Assembly (NCBI GenBank): GCA_017591395.1
Contig: WEDG01004522.1
Coordinates: forward strand, 1 to 64,000
Direction of reading: 5' to 3'
From: Schistocephalus solidus
Taxonomy: Eukaryota; Platyhelminthes; Cestoda; Diphyllobothriidea; Diphyllobothriidae
DNA: 64,000 nt
Part shown: positions 1 to 10,568 of the stretch, in pieces
How positions within the stretch are numbered: position 1 is the stretch's first letter
Layout: each line of letters opens with the position of its first letter
Translations under genes and position numbers: made by a program
Notes under the pieces: model-generated
What the model was told of the DNA's origin: nothing
What the model saw: the letters and a program-made list of their open reading frames with translations, nothing else
Database searches by the model: none

Positions 1-2867
1 TTCATGAAACCAATAGATCAGTGTGGCCATTGCTGTTTGAATAAATACCCGATCTGCGCGACGGAGTCCCAGGTGCGAAACGGACGACAAACTTTGCCGA
101 CATGTCTGCTAATACTCATATACCTAAAATTTGTTCATGCGCCTGCACGAAGTTTCGCGAACGCACCAGCCCCAGCTGAAATTCCGCCTATATCTACCAA
201 TTTGCCGCCCAGCCCACAACATCGCCGTAGCTATTTTGCTTCGCGAAGCCAATAGATCAGTGTGGGCCTATTGCTGTTTGAATAAATACCCGATCTGCAG
301 CGACAGAGAATGACAGGTGGCGAGGCACTGATGAACTTCGATTCGATGAAGTGCATATGACACATCTGATAGACCAAGTGTGTGGACTGTCTGCGCCTTG
401 CTCGAGCGCATGTTTGTGTTTCCAGTCCCAGCTGGTAGTCAGGGTTATGCTTGGCTGTATGGAGGCAGAATAAGCGCGAAAAAGACTGTATCAATGTAGC
501 CATATATTCTGTAGTCTCCCTTTTCTGAAATTATAATTTGGCTTACTTTGGCCTGGTAATTGGTTGCCCGTTCGTAACCTTTGCCACACATACGGAGCTC
601 TTTTGCTTCGCGAAGCCAATAGATCAGTGTGGGCCTATTGCTGTTTGAATAAATACCCGATCTGCAGCGACAGAGAATGACAGGTGGCGAGGCACTGATG
701 AACTTCGATTCGATGAAGTGCATATGACACATCTGATAGACCAAGTGTGTGGACTGTCTGCGCCTTGCTCGAGCGCATGTTTGTGTTTCCAGTCCCAGCT
801 GGTAGTCAGGGTTATGCTTGGCTCTATGGAGGCAGAATAAGCGCGAAAAGACAGTATCAATGTAGCCATATATTCTGTAGTCTCCCTTTTCTGAAATTAT
901 AATTTGGCTTACTTTGGCCTGGTAATTGGTTGCCCGTTCGTAACCTTTGCCACACATACGGAGCTCTTTTTGCTTCGCGAAGCCAATAGACCAGTGTGCG
1001 CCTATTCCTCTTTGAATAAATACCCGATCTGCAGCGACGGAGAATGACAGGTGGCGAGGCACTGATGAACTTCGATTCGATGAAGTGCATATGGCACATC
1101 TGATAGACCAAGTGTGTGGACTGTCTGCGCCTTGCTCGAGCGCATGTTTGTGTTTCCAGTCCCAGCTGGTAGTCAGGGTTATGCTTGGCTGTATGGAGGC
1201 AGAATAAGCGCGAAAAAGACTGTATCATTGTAGCCATATATTCTGTAGTCTCCCTCTCTGAAATTATAATTTTGGCCGATTGCATCCTGGTAATTGGTTG
1301 CCCGTTCGTAACCTTTGCCACACATACGGAGCTCTTTTGCTTCGGGAAGCCAATAGGCCAGTGTGCGGCTATTCCTGTTTGAATAAATACCCGATCTACA
1401 TCGACAGACAATGACAGTTGGCGAGGCACTGATGAACTTCCGTTCGATTAAGTGCATATGACACATCTGATAGACCAAGTGTGTGGACTGTCTGCGCCTT
1501 GCTCGAGCGCATGTTTGTGTTTCCAGTCCCAGCTGGTAGTCAGGGTTATGCTTGGCTGTATGGAGGCAGAATAAACGCGAAAAGACTGTATCAATGTAGC
1601 CATATATTCTGTAGTCTCCCTTTTCTGAAATTATAATTTGGCTAACTTTGGCCTGGTAATTGGTTGCCCGTTCGTAACCTTTGCTACACATACGGAGCTC
1701 TTTTTGCTTCGGGAAGCCAATAGACCAGTGTGCGCCTATTCCTGTTTGAATAAATACCCGATCTGCAGCGACGGAGAATGACAGGTGGCGAGGCACTGAT
1801 GAACTTCGATTCGATGAAGTGCATATGACACATCTGATAGACCAAGTGTGTGGACTGTCTGCGCCTTGCTCGAGCGCATGTTTGTGTTTCCAGTCCCAGC
1901 TGGTAGTCAGGGTTATGCTTGGCTGTATGGAGGCAGAATAAGCGCGAAAAAGACTGTATCATTGTAGCCATATATTCTGTCGTCTCTCCTCTCTGAAATT
2001 ATAATTTTGGCTTACTTTGGCCTGGTAATTGGTTGCCCGTTCGTAACCTTTGCCACACATACGAAGCTCTTTTGCTTCGCGAAGCCAATAGACCAGTGTG
2101 CGCCTATTCCTGTTTGAATAAATACCCGATCTGCAGCGACAGAGAATGACAGGTGGCGAGGCACTGATGAACTTCGATTCGATGAAGTGCATATGACAGA
2201 TCTGATAGACCAAGTGTGTGGACTGTCTGCGCCTTGCTCGAGCGCATGTTTGTGTTTCCACTCCCATCTGGTAGTCAGGGTTATGCTTGGCTGAATGAAG
2301 GCAGAATAAGCACGAAAAAGACTGCATCAATGTAGCCCTATATTCTGTCGTCTCTCCTCTCTGAAGTTATATTTTGGACGACTTCGGCCTGGTAATTGGT
2401 TGCCCGTTCGTAACCTTTGCCACACATACGGAGCTCTTTTGCTTCGCGAAGCCAATAGATCAGTGTGGGCCTATTGCTGTTTGAATAAATACCCGATCTG
2501 CAGCGACAGAGAATGACAGGTGGCAACGCACTGATGAACTTTGTTTCGATGAATTGCTTATGACACATCTGATAGACCCAGTGTGTGGGCTGTCTGCGCC
2601 GTGCTCGAGCGCATGTTTGTATTATCAGTCCCAGCTGGTAGTCAGGGATATGCTTGCTGTATGGAGGTAGAATACGCGCGAAAAAGACTGTATCAATGTA
2701 GCCATATATTCTGTAGTCTCTCCTCTCTGAAATTATAACTTGGCCGACTTCGGCCTGGTAATTGTTTGCCCGTTCGTTAACTTTGCCCCACATACGGCGC
2801 TTTTATGCTTCGGGAAGCCAATAGAACAGTGTGTGCCCCTTCCTGTTTGAATAAATACATTATCTGC
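1..2867. repeat. Tandem satellite array, ~367 bp monomer
   Basis: The landmark TTTTGCTTCGCGAAGCCAAT recurs at about 234, 601, 968, 1335, 1702, 2070, 2437 and (altered) 2801, giving spacings of 367, 367, 367, 367, 368, 367 and 364 bp, so about seven monomers are present. A divergent unit of about 239 bp (10-248) starts the array. Monomers are very similar, differing by scattered substitutions and 1-nt indels. Each carries the palindrome GCTTCGCGAAGC or its variant GCTTCGGGAAGC. On the minus strand the monomer is open in overlapping frames, giving ORFs of about 200 codons that repeat every 367 bp. Because 367 is not a multiple of 3, the same DNA is read in different frames in successive copies, so I do not treat these as genes. 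The array abuts a LINE tail at about 2868. Confidence 0.93.
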
Positions 2868-4240
2868 AGCTGTCAACCTCACTCTCTTCCCAACCCCCAT
2901 AGTCAAACCACTGTCCGAGCCGGTCGGGTATCTGATGTGGGAGTGAGCGCATTGGCTGATGGGTCGGCGTACCCGTCTTCGCGCGCCACAGCACGACCTG
3001 GCCCCCATAACGCACACACCAGGATTTTCTTACTCAGGGATATGGAGGTGCCATCTCTGTCTGACTTCCAGACCACTGGTCAGCCACTCGACACACACTG
3101 CACATACACTGGACCGACGTCGTGTTCTGATGTAAGCGTCAGATTGGCAGCCTTCCAAGCCACGGTTTCTAGGACACCGTGATTTAAACAGGTTCATTAT
3201 GATGATTCTGATGGTGCTGTGTATGTATTAGTATGTATGTATTTATGTAACAGTGAGCAGGCAAATTTAACAAAAGAGTATTTAACATACCTGGCGATCG
3301 CTTACTTTGGGCCTTCTGCAGTGTTGGCGTCGGAGTCTCATCTTGGTGATGACGTGGCGGTGATCTGTCAAACCATTGGCCTCGTGGATCGCCTTGGTCA
3401 CCAGCACGTCCTGTCGATCTCGCCTCCGGACGAGAGCATAGTCTCGCAGCTGCCAGCGCCGCAATTGAAGGTGCACCCAGGTTGCCTTCTCCCCCGTCGG
3501 AAGGCGGAAGAAGGTGTTGATCAGCAGGAAAACGGTGTTCCGCAGAGGTTCGCAGAAGAAGGAGCCCGCTATCGTTACAGACACCGAGTCCGTGGGTATT
3601 CAGCACTCCCTGCCAGGCAGTGTGGTCTGTCCCGACGCGGGCGTTGGACTCACCAAGGATAATCAACTTATCAGCCTTCGGCACAGTCAACAGTAGGGCA
3701 TGCAAGTCCTCGTAGAACTTGTCCTTCGTCACATCAGAGTCCGTCCTTGGGGGGCGTGGTCGCCGATGATGGTGGCTAACTAGTCTCCCCGAAGAGACAG
3801 GCGGAGGCTCCTCAGGCGATCATTGATACCCTGTGGCAGACAGGGCAGACGTCCAACGATATCATTGCAGATGGAAAAGGCGATGCCGGCGTCGCGTCGT
3901 GCTTCCTGTGGGCAGCCACTCCCGAAGAAGGTATACCCGGTACCCGCCTCATCCAGCTGAGCTTGTTCAAAGAATCGGGTCTCGCTGAGAGCAGCAGTGT
4001 CGACCTTTTATAGGGCCAGTTCCCGAGCGACTATCACCATTCTCCATTCTGGTCGCTTGATCCTCGGATCGTCTTAAAGGAACCGGAAATTCCAGGCTGC
4101 TATTGTGCACGGACGCACCTGAGCAGCCTTAAGAGTATGGTGCCGGGGGATGGGACGGGGGTATTGTTGTTTTTTGAGTTTTATTTTCTCCTATTTTGCG
4201 GTTTTGCGAGCCGCGGCCGGCTGCAGAAGACGTGATACCC
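2868..4240 (-). mobile_element. Zinc-finger LINE copy 1, internally deleted (5'UTR + endonuclease + tail)
   Basis: On the minus strand this copy starts with a 5'UTR that resembles the one at 31507-31627 (GCCGGCCGCGGCTCGC block near 4205-4225). It continues with an endonuclease pseudogene and then jumps at about 3245-3250 straight into the LINE's 3' tail, recognisable by the hairpin CACGGTTTCTAGGACACCGTG near 3163-3183. The whole reverse transcriptase and zinc-finger region is missing. The tail itself is cut short at 2868, where the satellite begins. Confidence 0.8.
3252..4108 (-). pseudogene. Broken AP-type endonuclease of LINE copy 1
   Basis: This is the apurinic/apyrimidinic-like endonuclease domain that nicks target DNA for target-primed reverse transcription. 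Minus-strand fragments spread over frames match the better copy at 31628-32440 (for example [17 protein letters not shown], and the [11 protein letters not shown] stretch one frame over). Breaks include a TAG in the middle of the domain near 3780, at least one frameshift between about 3300 and 3580, and the metal-binding GDFN motif changed to GESN. With the reverse transcriptase deleted as well, the copy cannot be autonomous. Confidence 0.78.
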
Positions 4241-5812
4241 AGCAATTAGTTAAGAAACGTAACGTTATGCTATTTGGGCAGTCAGTTTAAATCCTTTCAA
4301 CTGTGAGCGTGATTATCTGAAAGTATAACAGAACGAAATAAACGGATCTGACCTAATTACCTAATTAAATATGGGTGCAGTGTTTTGCCTTATGGCACTA
4401 GTAAACTCGGGGGATGACATGTTAGTACATTTTCTGCATAATTGCCCACTGTATTTTAATTGTAGCCGGTGACCATCAACGATGACTGAATACCGAAGTT
4501 TCAAGACAAGACAAAACAAAGCACCTCTATTTCGTACTAGACTCTGTGTCGATGCACGAAATTCCCACGCAACTCTGAATATTTCTGATAGAAATGATGG
4601 TGTCCCAGCCAAAGCCTGATTTGCGAGAGCGTTTTGCTAAGGTCCATTTAATTATGCTTAATGAATTAGCGTTTCTGGCGAACAGCTGCCAACTCCGTTC
4701 AATCCACTATACGGACAACTGCTATAGTTGTTAAATCCTTTCATTAACTGCTACACAAGTTTCCGGCACAACTGGACGCTGGATTGGTTCACAAACCCGG
4801 AAGTGACAGGAGAAGGTCGATTGAACAGCATGGGGCATCCATTAAAACTCTCTCCCTCTCATCCATTATAACGTCTGGGACTTCCACCACTTCTGTCCTC
4901 TTTGACTTATACGCCCTCCCACCCAGCCGTCTAGGCTAGTGAAGAGTCCACGGAGGAAGTAAGGATGGGGAGGAGGTTTACTGCACATAATGAGTAATTC
5001 ATTGGAGGGCCAGCAATAAAAGGAGAACACGCAACATTTGCCGCGCAGCGCTCATAGAACAAACGTTTTCCGCGAGTTCAGTCTGCAAGCTGGTACTTCG
5101 TCATGGACCGTTCTGTTGCGATCCTTCTTAATTCACTTCTCACACCATGGCGTCTCTGTTATTAACTAGAATAAATTAAGTAACACCTGTTCGATGAGTC
5201 ACATGTTTTAACGGATTGACTTTTTTCTTTAGCTCTACCGTAGTTTGCGTTAAAGACAACACATGCCTTGTTTTGGAAAAATGACACTTGAACTCGTATC
5301 ACTTAAAATGCCTGAATAGCTCCTCTCGAAGAATGCTCAGTCGGTAGAAGTGATTTCTAGGCAAATGCATCAAGTCCGCAAAAATTTCATCCAAATTGGA
5401 AGAAACCATTTTGCAATGAGCGTATATATTTTGTTGCTTAGCTACATTGAAATTATGGTACACAAAAATTTCATTTTAACAAGCCGGCTTTTTCTATCTA
5501 TCCGATATCTCCAGTTGAAATAAATAAAGGAGATGTAGAATTATATTGAAGACGTCCATATGGCTAGCAGGACACTGGCGCGAGGATTACTGGTGGCTTG
5601 CTGTAGGTATCGACTGCCATGTTAATCTGGACGATCATCGAGACAGACTGCGCGCTCGGCCCACTGACCCTCTCACCCATCCGAAATCAACGACGCTAAT
5701 CCATATACAACCATTCACAGCCTCACTGATCCTCTATCACCCCTATAACACAGAGAACTTAACCTGCAAAGCAGGGGACACCTTCGCTGGAACAAGAGCT
5801 TCATTAGCCTGA
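4241..5812. other. No gene recognised
   Basis: AT-rich sequence without a recognisable coding region or repeat; the longest ORFs are under 90 codons and match nothing I know. A short motif near 4330 (CAGAACGAAATAAAC) recurs near 47630. Confidence 0.5.
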
Positions 5813-5862
5813 TGTTGCGGATTCTCTGTCGAACCCATCCTCAAAGACAGTCGTACAAAAGA
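5813..5862 (-). repeat. Fragment of a Penelope family A terminal repeat with a decayed hammerhead
   Basis: Read on the minus strand this carries GGGTTCGACAGAGAATCC followed by GCAAC, resembling the hammerhead region of the family A repeats at 10187 and 23552. The CUGAUGA and GAAA core boxes are both mutated. Confidence 0.55.
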
Positions 5863-5867
5863 ATGAC

Positions 5868-6660
5868 AGTTGACAGTTCGACCGTCGTAGTTCGACGATG
5901 TCCACCGTATGCTCCATGGAAGGGTGGAGTAGGGACGGTAACTTGCGCGTGAATTAGTTTAAAGTGATAGTAGCCTTGCGCTGCAGCTACCGCACTCTCT
6001 CCTCCTCCCCCACCTGAGCTGGTGTCAAGACAGAGTCAAGAAGACCGGAGATGGGAGAGGGCGCAGGTGGTTGGCGCGGCCGGAGCCGCCCCTGTGCGTG
6101 CCACCACACCTGGCTCGGATCCCACGGAGTGGGAGTGCCATAAAGGCCAAATTAAGAAGGAGCCATTGTAGCCTGACTCTCAGTCCGCCAGTCAGCCACT
6201 CCACACAAAACACACATTGGGCTGACCACGCGGTCCGAGTTATCCCGTCAGTTGGCAACCTTCCAAGCCACGGCTTTTAGCGCACCGTGATAGTTTTAAG
6301 CGCGTCAGATTGTTTATAGTGAGGGACATGCGCTGAGCTGTCGACCTCACTCTCTCCCCAACCCCCACCATCAGACACTGTCCGAGCCAGCAGTTGCCTG
6401 ATGTGGGAGTGGGCGCATTGGCTGACGGATCGGCGTACCCGTCTTTACGCGCCACAGCACGACCTGGCCCCCATAACACACACACCAGGATTCACAAACT
6501 CAGGGGATATGGAGCAGCCATCGCCGTCTGACTCCCAGTCCACTGGTCAGCCACTCGACACACACAGCACATACACTGAGCCGACGGCGTGGTCTGGTGG
6601 AAGCGTCAGATTGACAGACTTCCCAGCCACGGTTTCTAGGAAACCGTGATATACTCTGGT
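5868..6660 (-). repeat. Two-module 3' tail of LINE copy 2
   Basis: The tail has two paralogous modules of about 330 bp, each headed by a hairpin. Module A starts at the near-perfect inverted repeat CACGGTTTCTAGGAAACCGTG (about 6630-6650) and module B at CACGGCTTTTAGCGCACCGTG (about 6271-6291). After each hairpin both contain related text (CCTTCCAAGCC, GAGTCAGnC, GTGGCTGAC as seen on either strand). The end matches the ends of the tails at 11377, 26105, 36345 and 60625. Confidence 0.8.
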
Positions 6661-6734
6661 AAATGGTGATTGTGAGGGTGTTGTCGATGTATTGGTGTAG
6701 GTAGTGTGCGCTGATGTAGCTTAGCCTCCGGTGG

Positions 6735-7532
6735 TTAACCAGAGGTTGTCGGGAGGCGCATGTGTCCTAATAGGCCCATGCGGTGTGTAAATGTGCGGGA
6801 GCAGTGAGGGCAGTGAAGTCGGGCGCGTCGACTGTATGTCGGAGCCCCAGGCACTGGTTCACCAGCCTCCGTGCGATGGATTCGCAGGTGACTGACCAGG
6901 CTGATGCGTGAGTTGAAGTTGCGGGCGCAGTGTGGGCAGAAGAAATCGGTAGAGGCTGGGAGGATGTCATTCATGGTAGTGGGGATGGCAGGGGCGCTAA
7001 GAATGTCAGGAGCAGAGGGTGTGCATGGTGTATCGGTGTTGTCGGCATTGTGGTGAATTCCGCTGTCATGGATGCGCATGTGACCGAATAGGCCCATGTG
7101 ATGAGTGAATGCGCGAGGACAGTGAGGGCAGTGGAGGCGACGATCTCTGCTGTGTGATGGTGTTCCAGGCACTGGCTCACCGGTCTCTGTACGATGTATT
7201 CGCAAGTGACCGAGCAGGCCGATGCGTGAGGTGAATTTGCGGTCGCATTGAGTACAGCTTAGGAGAGATTCCCCATCGCTGATGGTGGTGGTAGTGAAGG
7301 CGAAGGCGGTGGTGGTTGCGGTGGTGGGGGTAACAGGCGATGAGTAGATGGATGTGATCTCTATTATGGTGGGAGTAATGGAATTGATGCCAGGAGTGAG
7401 GGTGGGAGAGTCAGAAGGAGGGGTGCAGAATTTGACGTAGAAATTGGAATTGTCGGATTGCTGGTGCATTGCGTCCGAAGATGTCCAACCAGACTGATTC
7501 GCGCGCGGAAGATGAGTTGACAGCGCGGACAT
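6735..7532 (-). CDS. C2H2 zinc-finger domain (fingers 2-5) of LINE copy 2
   Basis: An open frame of 265 codons carries four clear C2H2 fingers with the pattern CxxC-x12-HxxxH: CTQCDRKFTSRIGLLGHLRIH, then one with a CPHCPRAF start, one with CPHCARNF and one with CPHCSRTF. They come in two pairs joined by HRTExGEPVPG linkers, with a Thr/Pro-rich spacer before them and another between the pairs. Finger 1 (CPRC...GHLRTQC type) lies just upstream at about 7480-7548 in another frame, separated by a 1-nt deletion near 7425-7430. The first methionine is internal, so this is the C-terminal part of the LINE polyprotein and not a host transcription factor. The last finger has lost its final His (MRLP instead of MRLH). 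Such fingers probably bind nucleic acid during integration; that role is inferred. Confidence 0.8.
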   Translation of the reverse strand: MSALSTHLPRANQSGWTSSDAMHQQSDNSNFYVKFCTPPSDSPTLTPGINSITPTIIEITSIYSSPVTPTTATTTAFAFTTTTISDGESLLSCTQCDRKFTSRIGLLGHLRIHRTETGEPVPGTPSHSRDRRLHCPHCPRAFTHHMGLFGHMRIHDSGIHHNADNTDTPCTPSAPDILSAPAIPTTMNDILPASTDFFCPHCARNFNSRISLVSHLRIHRTEAGEPVPGAPTYSRRARLHCPHCSRTFTHRMGLLGHMRLPTTSG

Positions 7533-7670
7533 GTTGGCAGGGCCTGGGCATTGGCGGTGTTGGTGCGGGTGCTGGTGACTTTCGTGCCTCTCCTTTTAGC
7601 CTTGGTGGCGGCGATTCGGTTGGACTCATAGATTGCTGAACCAGTCTTCGCTGATCTTCTCCATGCCGGT

Positions 7671-8717
7671 CTATCCTGGGCGAGGTCCTCCCAGGTCGCC
7701 TAGTTGATTTGCAGTTGCTTCAGCGATTTCTTCAAAGTGTCCTTGTAGCGTCGTTTGACCTCCCTGCCGGCGAGAACCCGTAGCGACATCTCCGTAGAAA
7801 AGTCGTTTGGGTAGTCGCTCGTCGTCCATTCTTACCAGGTGGCAACTCCATCGCAGTTGCACTTGCCTCAGCATGGCGTGGATGCTGAGGATTCCGGCCC
7901 GCTCCAGGACTTCCGTGTCCAGGATCCTGTCTTGCCATCTCAGCTTCAGTATTCTGCGGAGGCAGCTGAGATGAAAGTGATTCAGCTTCCTGGCTTGGTT
8001 CGAGTAGACGGTCCAGGTTTCCGCTCCGTAAAGGAGTGTCGTCAAGACGACGGCCTTGTACATCTTCAGTTTGGTGTTCAGGTGAATACCGTGGCGATTC
8101 CACACGGAGGCCTGCAGCCGGCCAAAGGCCTGACTAGCTTTGGAGATCCGTTGGGCAACCTCGTCATCGATTCTTGAGTTGCGCGACATCGTGCTTCCTA
8201 GATAATCGAAGGTTTCCACGTTTTTGAGTTGAGCACCGTTGACATTGATTCGAGGAGCATTGTATTCCGCGCTGGGTGGCGGCTGGCGCATGACAACCGT
8301 TTTGGCTGTACTGATTGTTAATCCGAAATCGGCGCAGCCTTCGGCGAAGAGGTCCATGCTCCTTTGCATGTCCTCCTCCGTCACGGTGTTAAGGGCGCAG
8401 TCGTCCGCGAAGAGCAAGTCATGGACTGTAGTCGTAGACACGCGCGTTTGAGCCTGCATACGCCGACTGTTGAGAAGGTGCCCGTCAGTTCTGTAGGCGA
8501 TGCTGATACCAGGCTGCTCATCACGGTAGGCGTCCATCAGCATAGCCGAGAACGTGAGACTGAAGAGGGTGGGGGCCAGTACGCAACCCTGCTTCACTCC
8601 GTTGGTCACTGCGAATGCTTCGGATACCGTCCCGTTGTCAGTGACGCGCGCCGTCATCCCGTCATGAAGCTGACGCACCATGTGCGTGAACCGCTCAGGA
8701 CAGCCGAATTTCTGCAT
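7671..8717 (-). CDS. LINE reverse transcriptase, C-terminal two-thirds (partial)
   Basis: This 348-codon open frame covers RT motifs from just after the FVDLTKAFD block: [14 protein letters not shown] (palm), the catalytic box [10 protein letters not shown], and a thumb with YLGSTMS and [12 protein letters not shown]. The YGAETW type of C-terminal region is seen in RTE/BovB-like and related LINEs, from memory. The FADD catalytic box is intact, unlike in LINE copy 5. The listed start is an internal Met; the true N-terminus has been lost at the junction with Penelope sequence at about 8736. Near 7740-7770 the frame leaves the one that continues into the fingers. This is the best preserved RT in the window but still a truncated pseudogene in function. 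Confidence 0.85.
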   Translation of the reverse strand: MQKFGCPERFTHMVRQLHDGMTARVTDNGTVSEAFAVTNGVKQGCVLAPTLFSLTFSAMLMDAYRDEQPGISIAYRTDGHLLNSRRMQAQTRVSTTTVHDLLFADDCALNTVTEEDMQRSMDLFAEGCADFGLTISTAKTVVMRQPPPSAEYNAPRINVNGAQLKNVETFDYLGSTMSRNSRIDDEVAQRISKASQAFGRLQASVWNRHGIHLNTKLKMYKAVVLTTLLYGAETWTVYSNQARKLNHFHLSCLRRILKLRWQDRILDTEVLERAGILSIHAMLRQVQLRWSCHLVRMDDERLPKRLFYGDVATGSRRQGGQTTLQGHFEEIAEATANQLGDLGGPRPG

Positions 8718-8766
8718 GACTTACCACAGTCCGTCAAAAGAATAATATGGGGCACAAGGGGTGCAG

Positions 8767-8795
8767 TATTTATAGGGCGTGGTTGCCAGGCTACC
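8767..8795 (-). promoter_or_regulatory. TATA box and X-box-like palindrome in a Penelope pLTR
   Basis: On the minus strand GGTAGCCTGGCAACC (8781-8795) lies a few bases upstream of TATAAATA (8767-8774). The same pair occurs at 10129-10157 and 23479-23509. Confidence 0.55.
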
Positions 8796-9102
8796 ATACG
8801 CATACTATATTTGGCAGTCCTCGTGGACCTTGCCGGTGTTCGTGATTGATGGGATGATTGCTCGTCGGTCCATGCTCGAGTCGTTAATCGCCGTGGTTTT
8901 GTAACCATTGTCGATCTTTGGCATGACGATTACTCGCAAATTCGGCCCGCTGCCCCCCGGACATTTAAGCACCCGCATCCTCCTTGCCTGGCTGGAAATT
9001 TTTTTGTCCAGGCAAAATCGCAACACAGAATATGGAGCGGAAGATCATTGCACCTGTTAATTGAATGCGTGGCGGAGAAACACGACTCAAGCAACCCACG
9101 GC

Positions 9103-9530
9103 TCACGTGATTGTTACCTCTGGCGAGGATTTCGGCCTATCAATCTTGAAGGTGGGGCCAGATCTCGTCGAATGAGCCGCGATCTGTGAATTAGCTTTAT
9201 TCCTCTTCACCGCTGCTGCATGCTTGGCCATTCGCATGCGGAGTAGTCTCCCAGTTTCTCCGACGTAGTTGCTTTGTCCGCAACTGCGCCAGACCCGGTA
9301 CACGACGCCCGACGGTTCCTGCCTTGGCACTGGGTCTTTTGGCCGTACCTGATGGTTTTCGTCGATTTTTGTGCGACTCCAACCCCGAGTGGTGTGAGCA
9401 GGTGGCCTACGGCTTTCGAGACGTTCTTCACGTACGATGACACTCGCCAAAATTTTGGACCGGTTGAAGTTTTTCGCTCGTCGCGTTTACGTATGCAGTG
9501 GCTGACGAAGTTGTGTTGGTATCTATTCAC
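9103..9530 (-). pseudogene. GIY-YIG endonuclease of Penelope family A (broken)
   Basis: Minus-strand frames give CIRKRDER, WRVSSYVKNVSKAV and LLTPLGVGVA, then VYRVWRSCGQSNYVGETGRLL followed by NSQIAAHS. Here VYR...NYVGETGR is the GIY-YIG-type nuclease core of canonical PLEs, placed after the RT. The two halves are in different frames, and the C-terminal ELLESWF block is disrupted by a stop right after EVTIT. PLEs use this nuclease for integration. Only the nuclease half of the polyprotein is present. Confidence 0.82.
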
Positions 9531-10128
9531 TCTAAGGACCCGTCTTCCGACACGTTAGACCGAAATTCTGGGCTTGGTATTTGGATCCTACCTTCATCGT
9601 TAGCAAAATGAATCAGGTGTTGGAATTCAAAGGATTTCTCAATGCTGTCTTCCCGGATATACAATTCATGATGGAAGAAGAAGAAAAAAACCAGCTAGTC
9701 ATCCTCGAAGTCCTCGCCTGCTGCAAAGAATGTGGTGGTCTAAAAACTAGTGTTCAGGAAAGCGACCAATACGACGCAAGTACTGAGCTTCAACAGCAAC
9801 CACCCAATCAGCCACAAAAACAGTGGCATAAGGGCGCTATATTGGCATGTCGTGACGCATTGCAGTGAACCAGAAGACAAAGTTGCTGAACTACAATATA
9901 TTTGATGGGGAGGAGGAGGAGGATGAGTAAAGGTACTAACTCTCAAGTCGCAGCTCATACGATGGGATCCGGCCACACCTTCAAGATTGATGCGGCTGCA
10001 ATTCTCGCCAGAGGTGACAACCGCGTGAGCTGTGAGCTGTTTGAGTCGTGGTTCTCCCGTACGCATTCGATTAACAGGTGGAATGCTCTTCCGCCTCCAC
10101 TAGGACTGAAAAAATATTTTAGGTGTAT

Positions 10129-10157
10129 GGTATCCTAGCAACCATGCCCTATAAATA
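10129..10157 (+). promoter_or_regulatory. X-box-like sequence and TATA box of Penelope pLTR
   Basis: GGTATCCTAGCAACC (10129-10143) is followed by TATAAATA (10150-10157) about 30 bp before the hammerhead. The X-box here is a degraded form of the perfect palindrome at 23479-23497. Confidence 0.5.
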
Positions 10158-10186
10158 CTGTGCCCCTATTACCGTTTTGTGCGACT

Positions 10187-10228
10187 GTCTCTAATGATGG
10201 CTTCGAGAGAGAATCCGAAACGTCAGGC
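10187..10228 (+). ncRNA. Hammerhead ribozyme, Penelope family A (core mutated)
   Basis: Order of parts: GTCT (helix I 5' side, 10187-10190), CTAATGA (10191-10197; consensus CUGANGA, here G to A), helix II GGCTTC / GAATCC with loop GAGAGA (10199-10216), GAAA (10217-10220), CGTC with the GUC cleavage triplet (10221-10224), and AGGC (helix I 3' side, 10225-10228). Helix III would be the minimal ACGU palindrome. Hammerheads in PLE terminal repeats are established knowledge. The G5 change should abolish cleavage in this copy. Confidence 0.68.
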
Positions 10229-10389
10229 TAATACCGCTCTTGTTCCAGCGCTTGTGTTTCCTTCTTCGGGAATACTTCCTGGAACTCTTATCTTCTCTTC
10301 AATTTGCAACTTTGTTGGGCACGAAGAGCTGTTACTGACATCCCGCTCTCTCTACGAAACCCACCGTAACTAAGTGCCCACCCGTCTAA

Positions 10390-10450
10390 AGCAGATAAGT
10401 AGTAACGAAAAGGACATAGGAGCCTGGATGTTCATTTCTGGCTTATTGAG
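10390..10450 (-). repeat. Possible fragment of the tRNA-like repeat unit
   Basis: TTCATTTCTGGCTTATT near 10432-10448, preceded by AGGAGCCTGG, resembles CCATTTCTGGCTTATTAG in the units at 20190-20530. The match is short. Confidence 0.3.
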
Positions 10451-10568
10451 ACCCAAGGCACTACGAGTGGAGTAAGTTTCTTAACCAGATCAATGAGCGT
10501 CACCCTAACAAAATTTTAGGCTACTAGTTGTTTTAGTTGTATTAGCTTCAGTGTGACCGGGAGAATTT

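Larger units (their letters stand above)
5868..8736 (-). mobile_element. Zinc-finger LINE copy 2, 5'-truncated (RT + zinc fingers + tail)
   Basis: Minus-strand order is the C-terminal reverse transcriptase (8732 to 7671), five C2H2 fingers (about 7548 to 6735), tail module A (about 6655-6330) and tail module B (about 6300-5868), ending in repeats of AACTGTC. The 5' edge lies inside the RT codons for a conserved VNHDGLW-type stretch, at about 8732-8736, where Penelope sequence begins. It is the least damaged C-terminal half of this LINE in the window. Confidence 0.88.
8737..9562 (-). mobile_element. Penelope-like element, family A, 5'-truncated
   Basis: On the minus strand the copy runs from the connector after the RT domain, through a GIY-YIG endonuclease, to a 3' non-coding region and part of the terminal repeat (pLTR). 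The 3'UTR segment (about 8805-9026) matches the one at 23340-23500 (TAINDS, WQPRPINTA in translation). The pLTR portion keeps the X-box-like sequence and TATA box (8767-8795), but is cut just before the hammerhead, at the LINE copy 2 junction. Confidence 0.83.
9563..10300 (+). mobile_element. Penelope-like element, family A, second fragment (plus, internally deleted)
   Basis: Plus-strand translation starts at the RT catalytic box, read here as YLDPTFI where the family has YxDD, so a catalytic Asp is lost. It goes on through FPDIQFMMEEE (about 9650-9690). At about 9890-9905 the sequence jumps from the RT thumb to the end of the GIY-YIG domain (NSQVAAHTMGSGHTFK), removing the connector and most of the nuclease. 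The 3' end is a pLTR with X-box-like sequence, TATA box and hammerhead. It lies head to head with the minus-strand fragment, the two meeting at about 9563. Confidence 0.8.

Noticed and set aside
445..2330. Minus-strand ORFs of 120-205 codons in the satellite as genes
   Set aside because: They repeat with the 367-bp monomer in shifting frames and have no domain.
1..2867. Hammerhead in the satellite (CTGATGAACTTC...GAAGTGC in each monomer)
   Set aside because: CUGAUGA is followed by a small stem, but there is no GAAA box or NUH cleavage site in place.
1..2867. CRISPR-like array
   Set aside because: Monomers are contiguous and similar over their whole length; there are no short repeats with unique spacers, and the DNA is eukaryotic.
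6735..7532. C2H2 frames as host transcription factor genes
   Set aside because: In every copy they follow the same LINE RT and precede the same LINE tail.
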